The notes beneath the pieces are model-generated. The model searched no databases. It was not told the origin of the DNA and was given only the letters and a program-made list of their open reading frames with translations. The position numbers were made by a program, and so were the translations under genes. Below, in pieces: positions 22,101 through 30,023 of a DNA stretch of 64,000 nucleotides (positions are counted from its first letter, which is position 1; every line of letters starts with the position of its first letter). The stretch spans positions 62,001-126,000 of the forward strand of contig NZ_AKJE01000002.1 in NCBI RefSeq assembly GCF_000282495.1, in the 5' to 3' direction. The stretch is from Pseudomonas sp. GM79. GTDB taxonomy: Bacteria; Pseudomonadota; Gammaproteobacteria; Pseudomonadales; Pseudomonadaceae.

Positions 22101-23073
22101 CCTCTTCGCAAAAGTGAGCCGCCAGTGCCTGTTTCGTATCGGCCTCCCTGCCCTGAGCCACGATCCATTGACGCAACTGCCGGCTATCGTTGAATTCATG
22201 CAACGGTGAAGAATTGCCGGGAATGTACAGCAGCACCCTGGCGCCTGATCGCGCTCGAAAACACCAGATATCGGTTGCCGTATAACGGTACAGTTTCAGC
22301 CGACTCGCCTCGACGCTCGAAGGCATCCTTGTAGGCGCTTGCAGTTGCTCGATTGTCAGCGTTTCCCAGCTCTGCGCGGCGGGCAACCCGGCGGCTTGCA
22401 TGGCGAGTTCCAGCCCCTCTCGGGACAGGCACCGTTCTTGATATTGCAGCCGGGCCGCCATGACAAAAGCCGCCTTGACTGATGTCCTCAGGGCATAAGG
22501 ACCGGGAGCGGCAATGACCGCGTCCGACGGCCAGGCCTGATCAAGATAAGTCTGGTATCGACGGGAAAAAAACAACCCCCAGACCCACTGTTTGAAATCG
22601 GCAGGCCGCAGATTGATTTGCGTGTGCGGGCCATAGGATTGCGGAACCGTGGCGCGGTAAATGCCTTCATAGGTGTCGTGGTTGCCATTGCCCACATAGG
22701 CAAACTCATCGACTTTCTCGACAATGCGCACCGACGGCCCGATGTCGGGCGGTGTGTACAGCCCAAACGCGGTTTCGCCGAAGCGCCCGTCGCCCACCGT
22801 CTGATAATTGCCAAGCAGCGCCTGGATCAGGGTGCGAGAACTTCCCACCCGCCCCTGGTGGACGCCGTTCTCAGGAGGATGCCCATGGTAGTTATAGTCG
22901 AGCGTTACCAGCAGGGCTGTCTGCGGATCAATGTCGGCTCCCCACTTCTCCTTGATCAAGCGCTCACCAAACTGAGCGGGAGTTTGCGCAAGTGCGGTCT
23001 CCACCGCAGCTTTCAGTTCGTTACGCATCAGGACATTGCGCGTTGGGGCGTCGCCATGGGCGTGATCATTCAT
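19132..23073 (-). CDS. Large LRR protein with dermonecrotic-toxin-like N-terminus and NEL-like tail lacking Cys
   Basis: A 1313-residue protein from ATG 23073 (23079 also possible). The long N-terminal and middle part resembles the toxin-like module (DUF6543 type) found in Pseudomonas proteins with leucine-rich repeats; it includes LNALPLAGAAASL near residue 480. Around residues 1000-1160 there are leucine-rich repeats (LTTLNLKDTFLKF, LQSLDLSENPLS, LTSLDLRDNRITRVP). The tail after the repeats (about 1160-1313) resembles the start of an NEL-type ubiquitin ligase, but it has no cysteine at all; TEVDAEN stands where I recall the TCxD catalytic motif. No signal peptide or secretion gene was found nearby. 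Isolated between terminators. Cellular role unknown. Confidence 0.75.
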   Translation of the reverse strand: MNDHAHGDAPTRNVLMRNELKAAVETALAQTPAQFGERLIKEKWGADIDPQTALLVTLDYNYHGHPPENGVHQGRVGSSRTLIQALLGNYQTVGDGRFGETAFGLYTPPDIGPSVRIVEKVDEFAYVGNGNHDTYEGIYRATVPQSYGPHTQINLRPADFKQWVWGLFFSRRYQTYLDQAWPSDAVIAAPGPYALRTSVKAAFVMAARLQYQERCLSREGLELAMQAAGLPAAQSWETLTIEQLQAPTRMPSSVEASRLKLYRYTATDIWCFRARSGARVLLYIPGNSSPLHEFNDSRQLRQWIVAQGREADTKQALAAHFCEEDREDGTFHAGVLTALEGMAVYPRMHRLTKNAGFFNDDGHWDPDDYINFDRSPSASDPFAQLVSSMKQAAQDSVKTIRDDAQVNRDNLSAFVEPIVQWVNRFGPLALFVPGGEGLLVLAGLIDAGYGLDEAIEGKTASERSEGVTRTVFGLLNALPLAGAAASLKGEGAEATALARAEHGAEEPAVRLDGMPVDAPPVHVAPLESAAQMPTRLSLLRGIGAPVDAFSDEVLAQIGKVSAVDDDLLRMMQAGRQPTPVLADTISRFKIDQDVVEVIDKAQADGNEALQARRVELFNARYQALQHSEHEWVRLFQQQYPGLPKSAVEQMLDRCGIAFTETPDAIEIKGVFRQLDGKARQYQQHVRLTRAYEGLYLRSVAHSDSDTLALHSLKNLPGWPKGLRIEVLDGSLQGRVLDRCGSLDAADCRRLIKIGDHYQYVDVVAQAIARTDFYGAVIGVLSADERAALQLQSLNPANELKLNLRDRTLSRAEFGLGLGRMDGGLPFEMQGLRGGGFPTTLQAAALSHETMRLQVRDLYPDFGNAQADEWLQHAGASAQSRLDGLKQQSEQLSTDLTSWIDRSLQDVDDMGIDFLAAGDEDAVGMTHAQIAAHNVALVQHAMELERETRIELADELISIWQKCPPQANRLYSGEALAGYKLDLEFEDYHRLPIMNIKFNEVIELSMRGFHLTERESLNGFLESFPNLRVLNLEKVDLRLSDAMGALESVLPPAIPRMSHLTTLNLKDTFLKFRENTASQLSDLINLQSLDLSENPLSVSPVLLGMDNLREVNLRKAGISTCPIGIRGEPYLTSLDLRDNRITRVPSAVLSQAMVRGRVQLWGNPLTDEDTLRRLISHRQRTGINLWLSAPGPGYGNPEAWLQEGDEALQQARRTIWQQLAVKPSGSRFLRLIDGLSLTADFQVEYMALQARVWQLLSEAQASDELWSWLNRVVEATEVDAENPLGIFMSLEDRARLYRDWVAMGRPFPVITEQA

Positions 23074-23208
23074 GTGCATTCCATTGCAAACTATTGGGAG
23101 CCACCAGAATATCCAGCCCCAACTCAAGCGTAAGTCGGAATGATCGGCAGGCCAGTTAGGACGTTTCGCAGAGTCCGCAGGAAAGTGAACAGTCTCAAAC
23201 GCCGGACG

Positions 23209-23244
23209 AAAAAAAACCGCGGAAATCCGCGGTTTGATTTTTTC
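23209..23244 (-). terminator. Rho-independent terminator after sohB
   Basis: Stem AAACCGCGG/CCGCGGTTT with a 4-nt loop, flanked by an A-run and a T-run, 20 bp past the sohB stop. It separates sohB from the co-directional toxin-like gene. Confidence 0.85.
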
Positions 23245-23264
23245 CGGAGACGCCTGCCAGAGGC

Positions 23265-24287
23265 TTACCAGAAGCGTTGCTGAGTCAAGCGACTCCACCA
23301 GCCCAGCAATACGCGATCGACCGAACCGCTGGCCGCGATGCCGATGCGCTCCTGCAGGCTTTTGCGTTCGGCGTAATGCAAGTGGTAGAGCTCAGACTGC
23401 TTGGCGCGTTCGGCAAGGTATTCATCGCTGGTCTTGAGTTCATCCACCAGTTGCTTGTCGAGCGCCGCAATGCCCAGCCAGATTTCACCGGTGGCCACTT
23501 CGTCGATGGCCAATTGCGGGCGATAGCGGGAAACGAAGTTCTTGAACAGCTGATGGGTGATGTCCAGGTCTTCCTGGAATTTCTCCCGGCCCTTCTCGGT
23601 GTTTTCGCCAAACACTGTCAGGGTGCGCTTGTACTCGCCAGCCGTCAGTACTTCGAAGTCGATGTCGTGTTTTTTCAGCAGGCGATTGACGTTGGGCAAC
23701 TGCGCCACAACACCGATCGAGCCGAGGATCGCGAATGGCGCACTGATAATCTTCTCGCCGATGCACGCCATCATGTAGCCGCCGCTGGCCGCGACCTTGT
23801 CGATGCACACGGTCAACGGCACGCCGGCTTCACGAATCCGCGCCAGTTGCGAAGACGCCAGGCCATAGCTGTGGACCATGCCGCCGCCGCTTTCCAGGCG
23901 CAGCACCACTTCATCCTTGGGCGTGGCGAGGGTCAGCAGCGCGGTGATTTCGTGACGCAGGCTCTCAGTGGCCGACGCCCTGATGTCACCATCAAAATCC
24001 AGCACGAACACCCGTGGTTTGACCTCGGGTTTCTTCTTTTGCTTTTTATCGGTTTTAGCCTGGGACTTGCGCAAGGCCTTGAGCTGATCCTTGTCGAGCA
24101 AGGTTTGCTCCAGGCGTTCGCGCAGCCCTTTGTAGAAATCATTGAGTTTGCTGACCTGCAGCTGACCGGCCGATTTGCGCCGACCTTTGCTGCGCAACGC
24201 CGCAAAACTGGCCAGGACCACCAGAATGGCGATCACCAGAGTCACGGTCTTGGCCAGAAAAATGGCGTACTCGAACAAAAGCTCCAC
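23265..24287 (-). CDS. sohB: Protease SohB (S49 signal-peptide-peptidase family)
   Basis: Inner-membrane serine protease with a periplasmic S49 domain. It has 340 residues from a GTG at 24287 with a GGAG ribosome site; the frame extends upstream but without one. Membrane anchor at residues 4-30 (IFLAKTVTLVIAILVVLASF), a charged linker (KKQKKKPE), then the S49 core: LRLESGGGMVHSYG and the nucleophile region VAASGGYMMACIGEKI, with GEYKRTLTVFGENTEKGREK downstream. Stand-alone, ended by a good terminator. Confidence 0.93.
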   Translation of the reverse strand: MELLFEYAIFLAKTVTLVIAILVVLASFAALRSKGRRKSAGQLQVSKLNDFYKGLRERLEQTLLDKDQLKALRKSQAKTDKKQKKKPEVKPRVFVLDFDGDIRASATESLRHEITALLTLATPKDEVVLRLESGGGMVHSYGLASSQLARIREAGVPLTVCIDKVAASGGYMMACIGEKIISAPFAILGSIGVVAQLPNVNRLLKKHDIDFEVLTAGEYKRTLTVFGENTEKGREKFQEDLDITHQLFKNFVSRYRPQLAIDEVATGEIWLGIAALDKQLVDELKTSDEYLAERAKQSELYHLHYAERKSLQERIGIAASGSVDRVLLGWWSRLTQQRFW

Positions 24288-24489
24288 AGGGACTCCTTCA
24301 ATCAATGCGCGGGGTAAACACGCGCGGGATACCTCCAGCATACCCATCCGCCGGCCCGACGGCCAGCCGTGAAACCTCTGGCAACAGGCCTGTAACGGGC
24401 ATTTCAAACAAGCGTATGTTTTTTCATTGACAGCTCACCGCCATCCTCATAACCTCGCCAAACCTTCAACGTACCGGGATGACGCGGAC

Positions 24490-25200
24490 GTGGGCAGCAT
24501 CTACTTGATTCGACATGGCCAGGCCTCCTTTGGTGCAGACGACTATGACGTCCTGTCGCCGACCGGTATTCGCCAGGCAGAACTCCTCGGTCAGCACCTG
24601 GCCGAACTTGGTGTCAGCTTCGATCGCTGCCTGTCGGGCGACCTGCGCCGCCAACAACACACCGCCAACAGTGCGCTGGAACAGTTTGCGGCCGTCGGTA
24701 TGCCGGTGCCTACCCTGGAAATCGATTCCGCTTTCAATGAATTCGATGCCGACGCAGTGATCCGCGCCCTGCTGCCGGCCATGCTGGAGGACGAGCCTCA
24801 TGCGCTGGATATCCTGCGCAATGCCGCACAAAACCGTGCTGAATTCCAACGCATCTTTGCCTTGATCATCGAGCGCTGGCTCGCCGGCACCTACGACACA
24901 CCGGGACTGGAAAGCTGGCTGGGCTTCGTCGAACGCGTACAGAGCGGTCTGCATCGATTGCTCGAACAAGCCGACAATACCCAGAAAATCGCTGTGTTCA
25001 CCTCCGGCGGCACTATCACTGCCCTGCTCCACCTCATTACGCAAATGCCCGCAAAGCAGGCCTTTGAACTGAACTGGCAAATCGTCAACACCTCGCTCAA
25101 CCTGCTTAAGTTTCGCGGGCGCGAGGTGGCCCTGGCTTCCTTCAACAGTCATGCACACCTGCAACTGTTGAAGGCCCCGGAACTCATCACGTTTCGCTGA
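24490..25200 (+). CDS. Histidine phosphatase family protein
   Basis: Phosphoglycerate-mutase-like phosphatase. With the GTG start at 24490 it begins VGSIYLIRHGQASFG, so the catalytic RHG lies at residues 8-10, the usual place. An ATG 63 bp upstream in frame is possible but adds an unrelated leader. Other family parts: LSPTGIRQAELLGQHL, FDRCLSGDLRRQQHTA and VFTSGGTITALLHLI near residue 175. 236 residues. The substrate cannot be predicted. An SCP2 protein gene follows 64 bp downstream. Confidence 0.85.
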   Translation: MGSIYLIRHGQASFGADDYDVLSPTGIRQAELLGQHLAELGVSFDRCLSGDLRRQQHTANSALEQFAAVGMPVPTLEIDSAFNEFDADAVIRALLPAMLEDEPHALDILRNAAQNRAEFQRIFALIIERWLAGTYDTPGLESWLGFVERVQSGLHRLLEQADNTQKIAVFTSGGTITALLHLITQMPAKQAFELNWQIVNTSLNLLKFRGREVALASFNSHAHLQLLKAPELITFR

Positions 25201-25264
25201 GTCCGGATTATTGTGACCCTGGCTGTAATCACCCAGCTCTTATTACCCAAGAAAGGATCGAACC

Positions 25265-25579
25265 ATGACCTCCGTAGCTGATGCCGTACAAGCAATGAAA
25301 GCCAAGTTCAACCCAGCCGCTGCTGCCGGTCTGGACCTGGTATTCGGTTTCCGCATCGACGACACCAAGCACTTCTCGCTGATCGTCAAAGACAGCACCT
25401 GCGAACTGCAAGAAGGCGAGAACCCGGACGCCCAGGTCACTCTGGTAATGGACGGCGAAACCCTGGAAGGCATCGTCGACGGTTCGACCGACGGCATGCA
25501 AGCGTTCATGGGCGGCAAACTGCGCGCTGAAGGCGACATGATGCTGGCCATGAAACTGTCCGAGCTGTTCCCGGCCTAA
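25265..25579 (+). CDS. SCP2 sterol-binding domain protein
   Basis: A 104-residue single-domain protein of the SCP2 lipid-binding family. The fold signatures are FRIDDTKHFSLIVKDSTCEL and DAQVTLVMDGETLEGIVDG, with MQAFMGGKLRAEGDMMLAMK toward the end. ATG 25265 follows GAAAGGATCG. Probably binds a hydrophobic ligand in the cytoplasm; pairing with a phosphatase or phosphotransferase gene is common in Pseudomonas. A strong terminator lies 42 bp after the stop. Confidence 0.9.
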   Translation: MTSVADAVQAMKAKFNPAAAAGLDLVFGFRIDDTKHFSLIVKDSTCELQEGENPDAQVTLVMDGETLEGIVDGSTDGMQAFMGGKLRAEGDMMLAMKLSELFPA

Positions 25580-25620
25580 GCGCGCCGCTCCCGTCTTTCG
25601 GGAGCACGTCTGGCTGCAAA

Positions 25621-25656
25621 CGAATCCCGCCCCTTGTGGCGGGATTCGTCGTTTTT
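25621..25656 (+). terminator. Rho-independent terminator after SCP2 gene
   Basis: An 11-bp perfect stem CGAATCCCGCC/GGCGGGATTCG followed by GTCGTTTTT. Confidence 0.88.
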
Positions 25657-25772
25657 CGCCCTCGCAAACGGCTATCTGTGGATTTGCCGACTATATTCCT
25701 TCTGGCCGCATGCGTCAGACATCGGCTGTTGATCCCCGCTTCTTTGTGAAGAACTTTGTGGAGAGCGCTGCC

Positions 25773-27731
25773 ATGAGCCCACCTGACGAGCACAACGACT
25801 TCAGTCGTCGCCGTGTACTGCAAGGCCTCTCGGCAGGCGCCGTCGGTGCCTGGGTCAGCCCACTATTCGCAGGGAGTAAAGCCATGCCCGATACCCCAGC
25901 CGACCTGATTTTGTACAACGGACGCCTGCACACCGTTGACCGCAAGAAACCCCAGGCCAGTGCCGTCGCGATCAAGGACGGGCGCTTCGTGGTGGTCGGC
26001 AGCGACGCCCAGGCAATGGCCCTGCAAGGCCCCGGCAGCCAAATCATCGACCTGCATGGCCGCACGGTGATTCCCGGTCTCAACGACTCTCACCTGCACT
26101 TGATCCGTGGCGGCCTGAACTACAACCTTGAGCTGCGCTGGGAAGGCGTGCCATCTCTGGCCGATGCCTTGCGCATGCTCAAGGATCAAGCCGATCGCAC
26201 ACCGACGCCGCAATGGGTGCGGGTGGTCGGTGGCTGGAACGAGTTCCAGTTCGCCGAGAAGCGCCTGCCGACGATTGAAGAACTGAACAAGGCCGCGCCA
26301 GACACCCCAGTGTTCGTTCTGCATCTTTATGATCGCGCCCTGCTCAATCGCGCGGCGTTGAAAGTGGTCGGCTATACCCGCGACACGCCGAACCCGCCGG
26401 GCGGCGAAATCCAGCGCGATGCCAATGGCGACCCCACCGGCATGCTGATCGCCCGACCCAACGCAATGATCCTCTACTCGACCCTGGCCAAGGGACCGAA
26501 ATTACCGCTGGAGTATCAAGTCAACTCGACCCGCCAGTTCATGCGTGAACTCAATCGGCTGGGCGTCACCAGCGCCATCGATGCCGGCGGCGGTTATCAG
26601 AATTACCCGGACGATTATCAAGTTATCCAGCAACTGGCCAAAGACCAACAGCTCACGGTGCGCATTGCCTACAACCTGTTCACCCAAAAACCCAAGGAAG
26701 AGCTGACCGATTTCAAAAACTGGACCAGCACCTCCCATTACGGTCAGGGCGATGACTTCCTGCGGCACAACGGCGCCGGGGAAATGCTGGTGTTCTCGGC
26801 AGCCGATTTCGAAGACTTCCTCGAACCTCGCCCCGACCTGCCGCAGACCATGGAGCAGGAGCTGGAGCCGGTGGTGCGGCATCTGGTGGAACAGCGTTGG
26901 CCCTTCCGTCTGCATGCCACCTACAATGAATCCATCAGCCGCATGCTCGACGTGTTCGAGAAGGTCAACCGGGATATTCCGTTCGACGGTTTGCCATGGT
27001 TCTTCGATCACGCCGAAACCATCAGCCCACGGAACATTGAGCGGGTCAAAGCGCTCGGTGGCGGCATCGCCATCCAGGACCGCATGGCGTTCCAGGGCGA
27101 GTACTTTGTCGACCGTTACGGCGCGAAGGCTGCCGAAGCGACACCACCGATCGCACGCATGCTGGCCGAGGGTGTGCCGGTGGGCGCCGGCACCGATGCC
27201 ACGCGAGTCTCCAGCTACAACCCCTGGACTTCCCTGTACTGGCTGGTCAGTGGCCGCACCGTCGGCGGGCTGGCGCTGTACCCGCAAGGTTTGAGCCGTG
27301 ATACGGCGCTGGAACTGTTCACCCACGGCAGCGCCTGGTTTTCCTCCGAACAAGGCAAGAAAGGCCAGATCAAAGTCGGGCAACTGGCGGACCTGATTGC
27401 GCTGTCGGCGGACTACTTCCACATCGAAGACGAAGCCATCAAATGGATCGAGTCGGTGCTGACCATTGTCGACGGCAAGATCGTCTACGGCAGCGTCGAG
27501 TTCGAAAAACTGGGGCCTGCGCCTATCCCGGTAGTGCCTGAGTGGTCACCGGTGGTGAACGTACCGGGGCATTGGAAACCACTGGCGCCACTGACGGCTC
27601 AGGTTCATCAATGCGTGGGCGCTTGCGCGGTACATGCCCACAGCCATGAGCGGGCGCGGTTGTCGTCGGCGCCAGTCAGTGACTTCCAAGGGTTCTGGGG
27701 GGCGTTTGGCTGTTCGTGTTTTGCGTTTTGA
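25773..27731 (+). CDS. Tat-exported amidohydrolase (YtcJ-like)
   Basis: A metal-dependent hydrolase of the amidohydrolase 3 family with 652 residues from ATG 25773, which follows GGAGAG. The N-terminus carries a twin-arginine signal (SRRRVLQGLSAGAVGAW, residues 11-27), so it is predicted to be exported folded. YNGRLHTVDRKKPQASAVAI and DLHGRTVIPGLNDSHLHLI give the first metal motif HLH; GAGTDATRVSSYNPW is the late Asp motif. The C-terminus is Cys-rich (CVGACAVHAHSHERAR, FGCSCFAF), which could bind a metal. Substrate unknown. Confidence 0.88.
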   Translation: MSPPDEHNDFSRRRVLQGLSAGAVGAWVSPLFAGSKAMPDTPADLILYNGRLHTVDRKKPQASAVAIKDGRFVVVGSDAQAMALQGPGSQIIDLHGRTVIPGLNDSHLHLIRGGLNYNLELRWEGVPSLADALRMLKDQADRTPTPQWVRVVGGWNEFQFAEKRLPTIEELNKAAPDTPVFVLHLYDRALLNRAALKVVGYTRDTPNPPGGEIQRDANGDPTGMLIARPNAMILYSTLAKGPKLPLEYQVNSTRQFMRELNRLGVTSAIDAGGGYQNYPDDYQVIQQLAKDQQLTVRIAYNLFTQKPKEELTDFKNWTSTSHYGQGDDFLRHNGAGEMLVFSAADFEDFLEPRPDLPQTMEQELEPVVRHLVEQRWPFRLHATYNESISRMLDVFEKVNRDIPFDGLPWFFDHAETISPRNIERVKALGGGIAIQDRMAFQGEYFVDRYGAKAAEATPPIARMLAEGVPVGAGTDATRVSSYNPWTSLYWLVSGRTVGGLALYPQGLSRDTALELFTHGSAWFSSEQGKKGQIKVGQLADLIALSADYFHIEDEAIKWIESVLTIVDGKIVYGSVEFEKLGPAPIPVVPEWSPVVNVPGHWKPLAPLTAQVHQCVGACAVHAHSHERARLSSAPVSDFQGFWGAFGCSCFAF

Positions 27732-27738
27732 AAAAGAG

Positions 27739-27846
27739 AAAAGATCGCAGCCTGCGGCAGCTCCAGGATTTGTGTTCGCCCGATATTTCACGGCGTGCGC
27801 GATTCCAATGTGTGAGCTGCCGAAGGCTGCGATCTTTTGATCTTGA
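27739..27846. repeat. Long imperfect inverted repeat, GATCGCAGCC family
   Basis: Left arm AAAGATCGCAGCCTGCGGCA and right arm TGCCGAAGGCTGCGATCTTT flank about 55 bp. The same arm sequence recurs at 40799-40897 and 48575-48643, so this is a dispersed palindromic repeat distinct from the REP family. Confidence 0.8.
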
Positions 27847-27906
27847 TTTCTATCCGCTGGCAGCGCCTGCTCTTACAATGCCCGCACCTCCCGCATCGGC
27901 CTGCCC

Positions 27907-28770
27907 ATGGACATCGACCTCGCCCGCACCTTTCTGGAAATCGTCCGCCACGGCAGCCTGGCCGCGGCGGCTGAAAAGCTGCACGTCACCCAGACCGCGA
28001 TCACCGCCCGCGTGCAAAAGCTCGAAAGTCAGCTCGGCAGCACGCTGTTCGTGCGCAACCGCGCCGGGGCGCGCCTGACGCCGAACGGTGAGGCCTTCGT
28101 GGTGTACGCCAATCAACTGGTGCAAACCTGGGAAGCGGCACGTCGTGACTTGCCGCTGCCCGAGGGCTACCGCGACGTGCTGCACATCGGTGGCGAGGTC
28201 AGTCTGTGCAACCCTTTAATGCTCAGCTGGGCCGGCGAGTTGCGCGAGAAGATTCCCAGCCATGCCCTGCGCATGGAAATCCGCGACGGCGAAAACCTGC
28301 TGCGGCAACTGGAGCTGGGGGTGCTGGATGCGGCGCTGGTCTATCAGCCCGAGTACTGGCCACGCCTGCAAGTCGAGCAGGTGCTGGAAGAAAAACTCAT
28401 CCTGGTACGCCTGGCCGGCCAGCCCGAGCCTTACGTGTATATCGACTGGGGCCCGGACTTCCGTCGTCAGCACGATGCCGCACTGCCGGAAAAGGCCAAG
28501 GCAGCCCTGAGCTTCAACCTCGGACCGCTGGCTTTGCAATACATCCTGGAAAACGGCGGCAGCGGCTATTTCCGTACCCGCGTGGTCCAGAGCTACCTGG
28601 AAAGCGGCGTGCTGGAGCCAGTGCCCAAGGCTCCGGAGTTCAGCTATCCGACCTACCTGGTTTACTCCCGGGACCGCGACTCGGCGACCTTGCAACGAGC
28701 CTTCGATTTGCTGCGCGAAGTGATCAAGACGGACGACGACTGGTCCCAGCGCTGGAACCCCTTGACCTGA
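27907..28770 (+). CDS. LysR-family transcriptional regulator
   Basis: A 287-residue regulator. The N-terminal helix-turn-helix (DLARTFLEIVRHGSLAAAAE, then KLHVTQTAITARVQKLE) and effector-binding domain from about residue 90 are standard for LysR. It lies 110 bp upstream of, and in the same direction as, the hydroxylase-fusion gene, so it may control that unit, although most LysR regulators are divergent from their targets. The effector is unknown. Confidence 0.88.
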   Translation: MDIDLARTFLEIVRHGSLAAAAEKLHVTQTAITARVQKLESQLGSTLFVRNRAGARLTPNGEAFVVYANQLVQTWEAARRDLPLPEGYRDVLHIGGEVSLCNPLMLSWAGELREKIPSHALRMEIRDGENLLRQLELGVLDAALVYQPEYWPRLQVEQVLEEKLILVRLAGQPEPYVYIDWGPDFRRQHDAALPEKAKAALSFNLGPLALQYILENGGSGYFRTRVVQSYLESGVLEPVPKAPEFSYPTYLVYSRDRDSATLQRAFDLLREVIKTDDDWSQRWNPLT

Positions 28771-28880
28771 CGCCAGGCGCCTTGCACCTGAGCATGGCGC
28801 TTGTGCCCTCAAGGTTCAGCCAGCCTCGGCGGCGGGATCGGCTAATCTGCTGGTTATAACAATAACCACAGGTGCACTCA

Positions 28881-30023
28881 GTGAGGCAGACCACCGAAGC
28901 ATTCCGCACGCGCTACCGTGCCGACATTCATCCGCTCTACAACCCTTGGCTGCATGGCGCCTTCGTGTTGCTGTTCGGGTTGCTGGCCATCGGCGCGTTC
29001 TGGAGCACCGTGCATCAGGTACATCCCTTGGAATGGCTGGCGGTGCCGCTGACCCTGTTGTTCTTCAACTTCGGCGTCTACGTCGTGCATCGGCATCTGG
29101 GGCACCACAAAAAGCGTCTGGCGCGAATGTTCTACGCCCGTCACGCCGGTGACCATCACAGCTTTTTCACCCCAGGCCACATGACCTACGACAGCGCCCG
29201 GGACTGGCGGGTGATTCTGTTTCCAGCCTGGCTGATTGTGTTGCACACCCTCGTTATCACCGCGCCCGCGTGGTGGCTGTTGGCTCAGCTCAATGCCAAC
29301 GTCGCGGGGTTGTTCGGCGGCTGCATGGTCCTCGGTTACCTGACTTATGAAGTGTTCCACGCCTGCGAACATCTACCGCCCGGCAACCCGCTGACACGGC
29401 TGCCGTGGATCCGCCAGATGCGCCGTCTGCACGAACTGCACCATCGCCGTGAGCTGATGCAGGAGCGCAATTTCAATATCGTGTTCCCCCTGATGGACTA
29501 CCTGTTCGGCACTCTGTACTGGGAACCGGAACAAGCGCCTCCACACCTGACGAGAACGCCCACCCGCCTGCAGCACGTGGTCGACATCGCAGGAGATCCG
29601 CTCGCCGTGCTCGCCTACGCCAGCACGGCGACACGTTGGCCGGAGTGGCATCCGTCCTCCCTCAAAGTCGACGGCCAGAGCGGCCCGTTGTATGCCGGGG
29701 CGCGGTTCGAGGAAGACATTCGGGCCGGCGGACGCGAGGGGCATTTGCGTTGGGAGGTCAGCGAATACCTGCCCGGTCGCCGCTGGAGCGCTCGGGCCCG
29801 GGGCGATCATGGACTGTCGCTGGTGGTGACTTACGAGTGCGAGGCTTTTGGCGACGGCACGCGTTTTGTCCGCACCCTGGAATATTGTTTTAGCGGTGTA
29901 CTGATGCGCATCGCCAATCGATTGTTGCTCAAACGGCGCATTGAGCATGAATCGGCGCAATCGATGCTGGCGTTACGCGAGATGGCGCAAAAACATCTGG
30001 CCTCGACAGGAGTCACCGCGTGA
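28881..30023 (+). CDS. Fatty acid hydroxylase-superfamily protein fused to an SRPBCC domain
   Basis: A 380-residue fusion. Residues about 1-220 form an integral-membrane di-iron hydroxylase/desaturase-type domain: several hydrophobic helices and His clusters HRHLGHH, ARHAGDHHSFF, HACEHLPPGNP and LHELHHR. Residues about 235-375 look like a polyketide-cyclase/START-like SRPBCC lipid-binding domain (TRWPEWHPSSLKVDGQSG, LPGRRWSARARGDHGLSL). GTG at 28881 has AGGTG six bases upstream; a GTG at 28872 is also in frame. The next gene overlaps by 4 bp. It probably oxidises a lipid; the exact substrate is not known. Confidence 0.75.
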   Translation: MRQTTEAFRTRYRADIHPLYNPWLHGAFVLLFGLLAIGAFWSTVHQVHPLEWLAVPLTLLFFNFGVYVVHRHLGHHKKRLARMFYARHAGDHHSFFTPGHMTYDSARDWRVILFPAWLIVLHTLVITAPAWWLLAQLNANVAGLFGGCMVLGYLTYEVFHACEHLPPGNPLTRLPWIRQMRRLHELHHRRELMQERNFNIVFPLMDYLFGTLYWEPEQAPPHLTRTPTRLQHVVDIAGDPLAVLAYASTATRWPEWHPSSLKVDGQSGPLYAGARFEEDIRAGGREGHLRWEVSEYLPGRRWSARARGDHGLSLVVTYECEAFGDGTRFVRTLEYCFSGVLMRIANRLLLKRRIEHESAQSMLALREMAQKHLASTGVTA

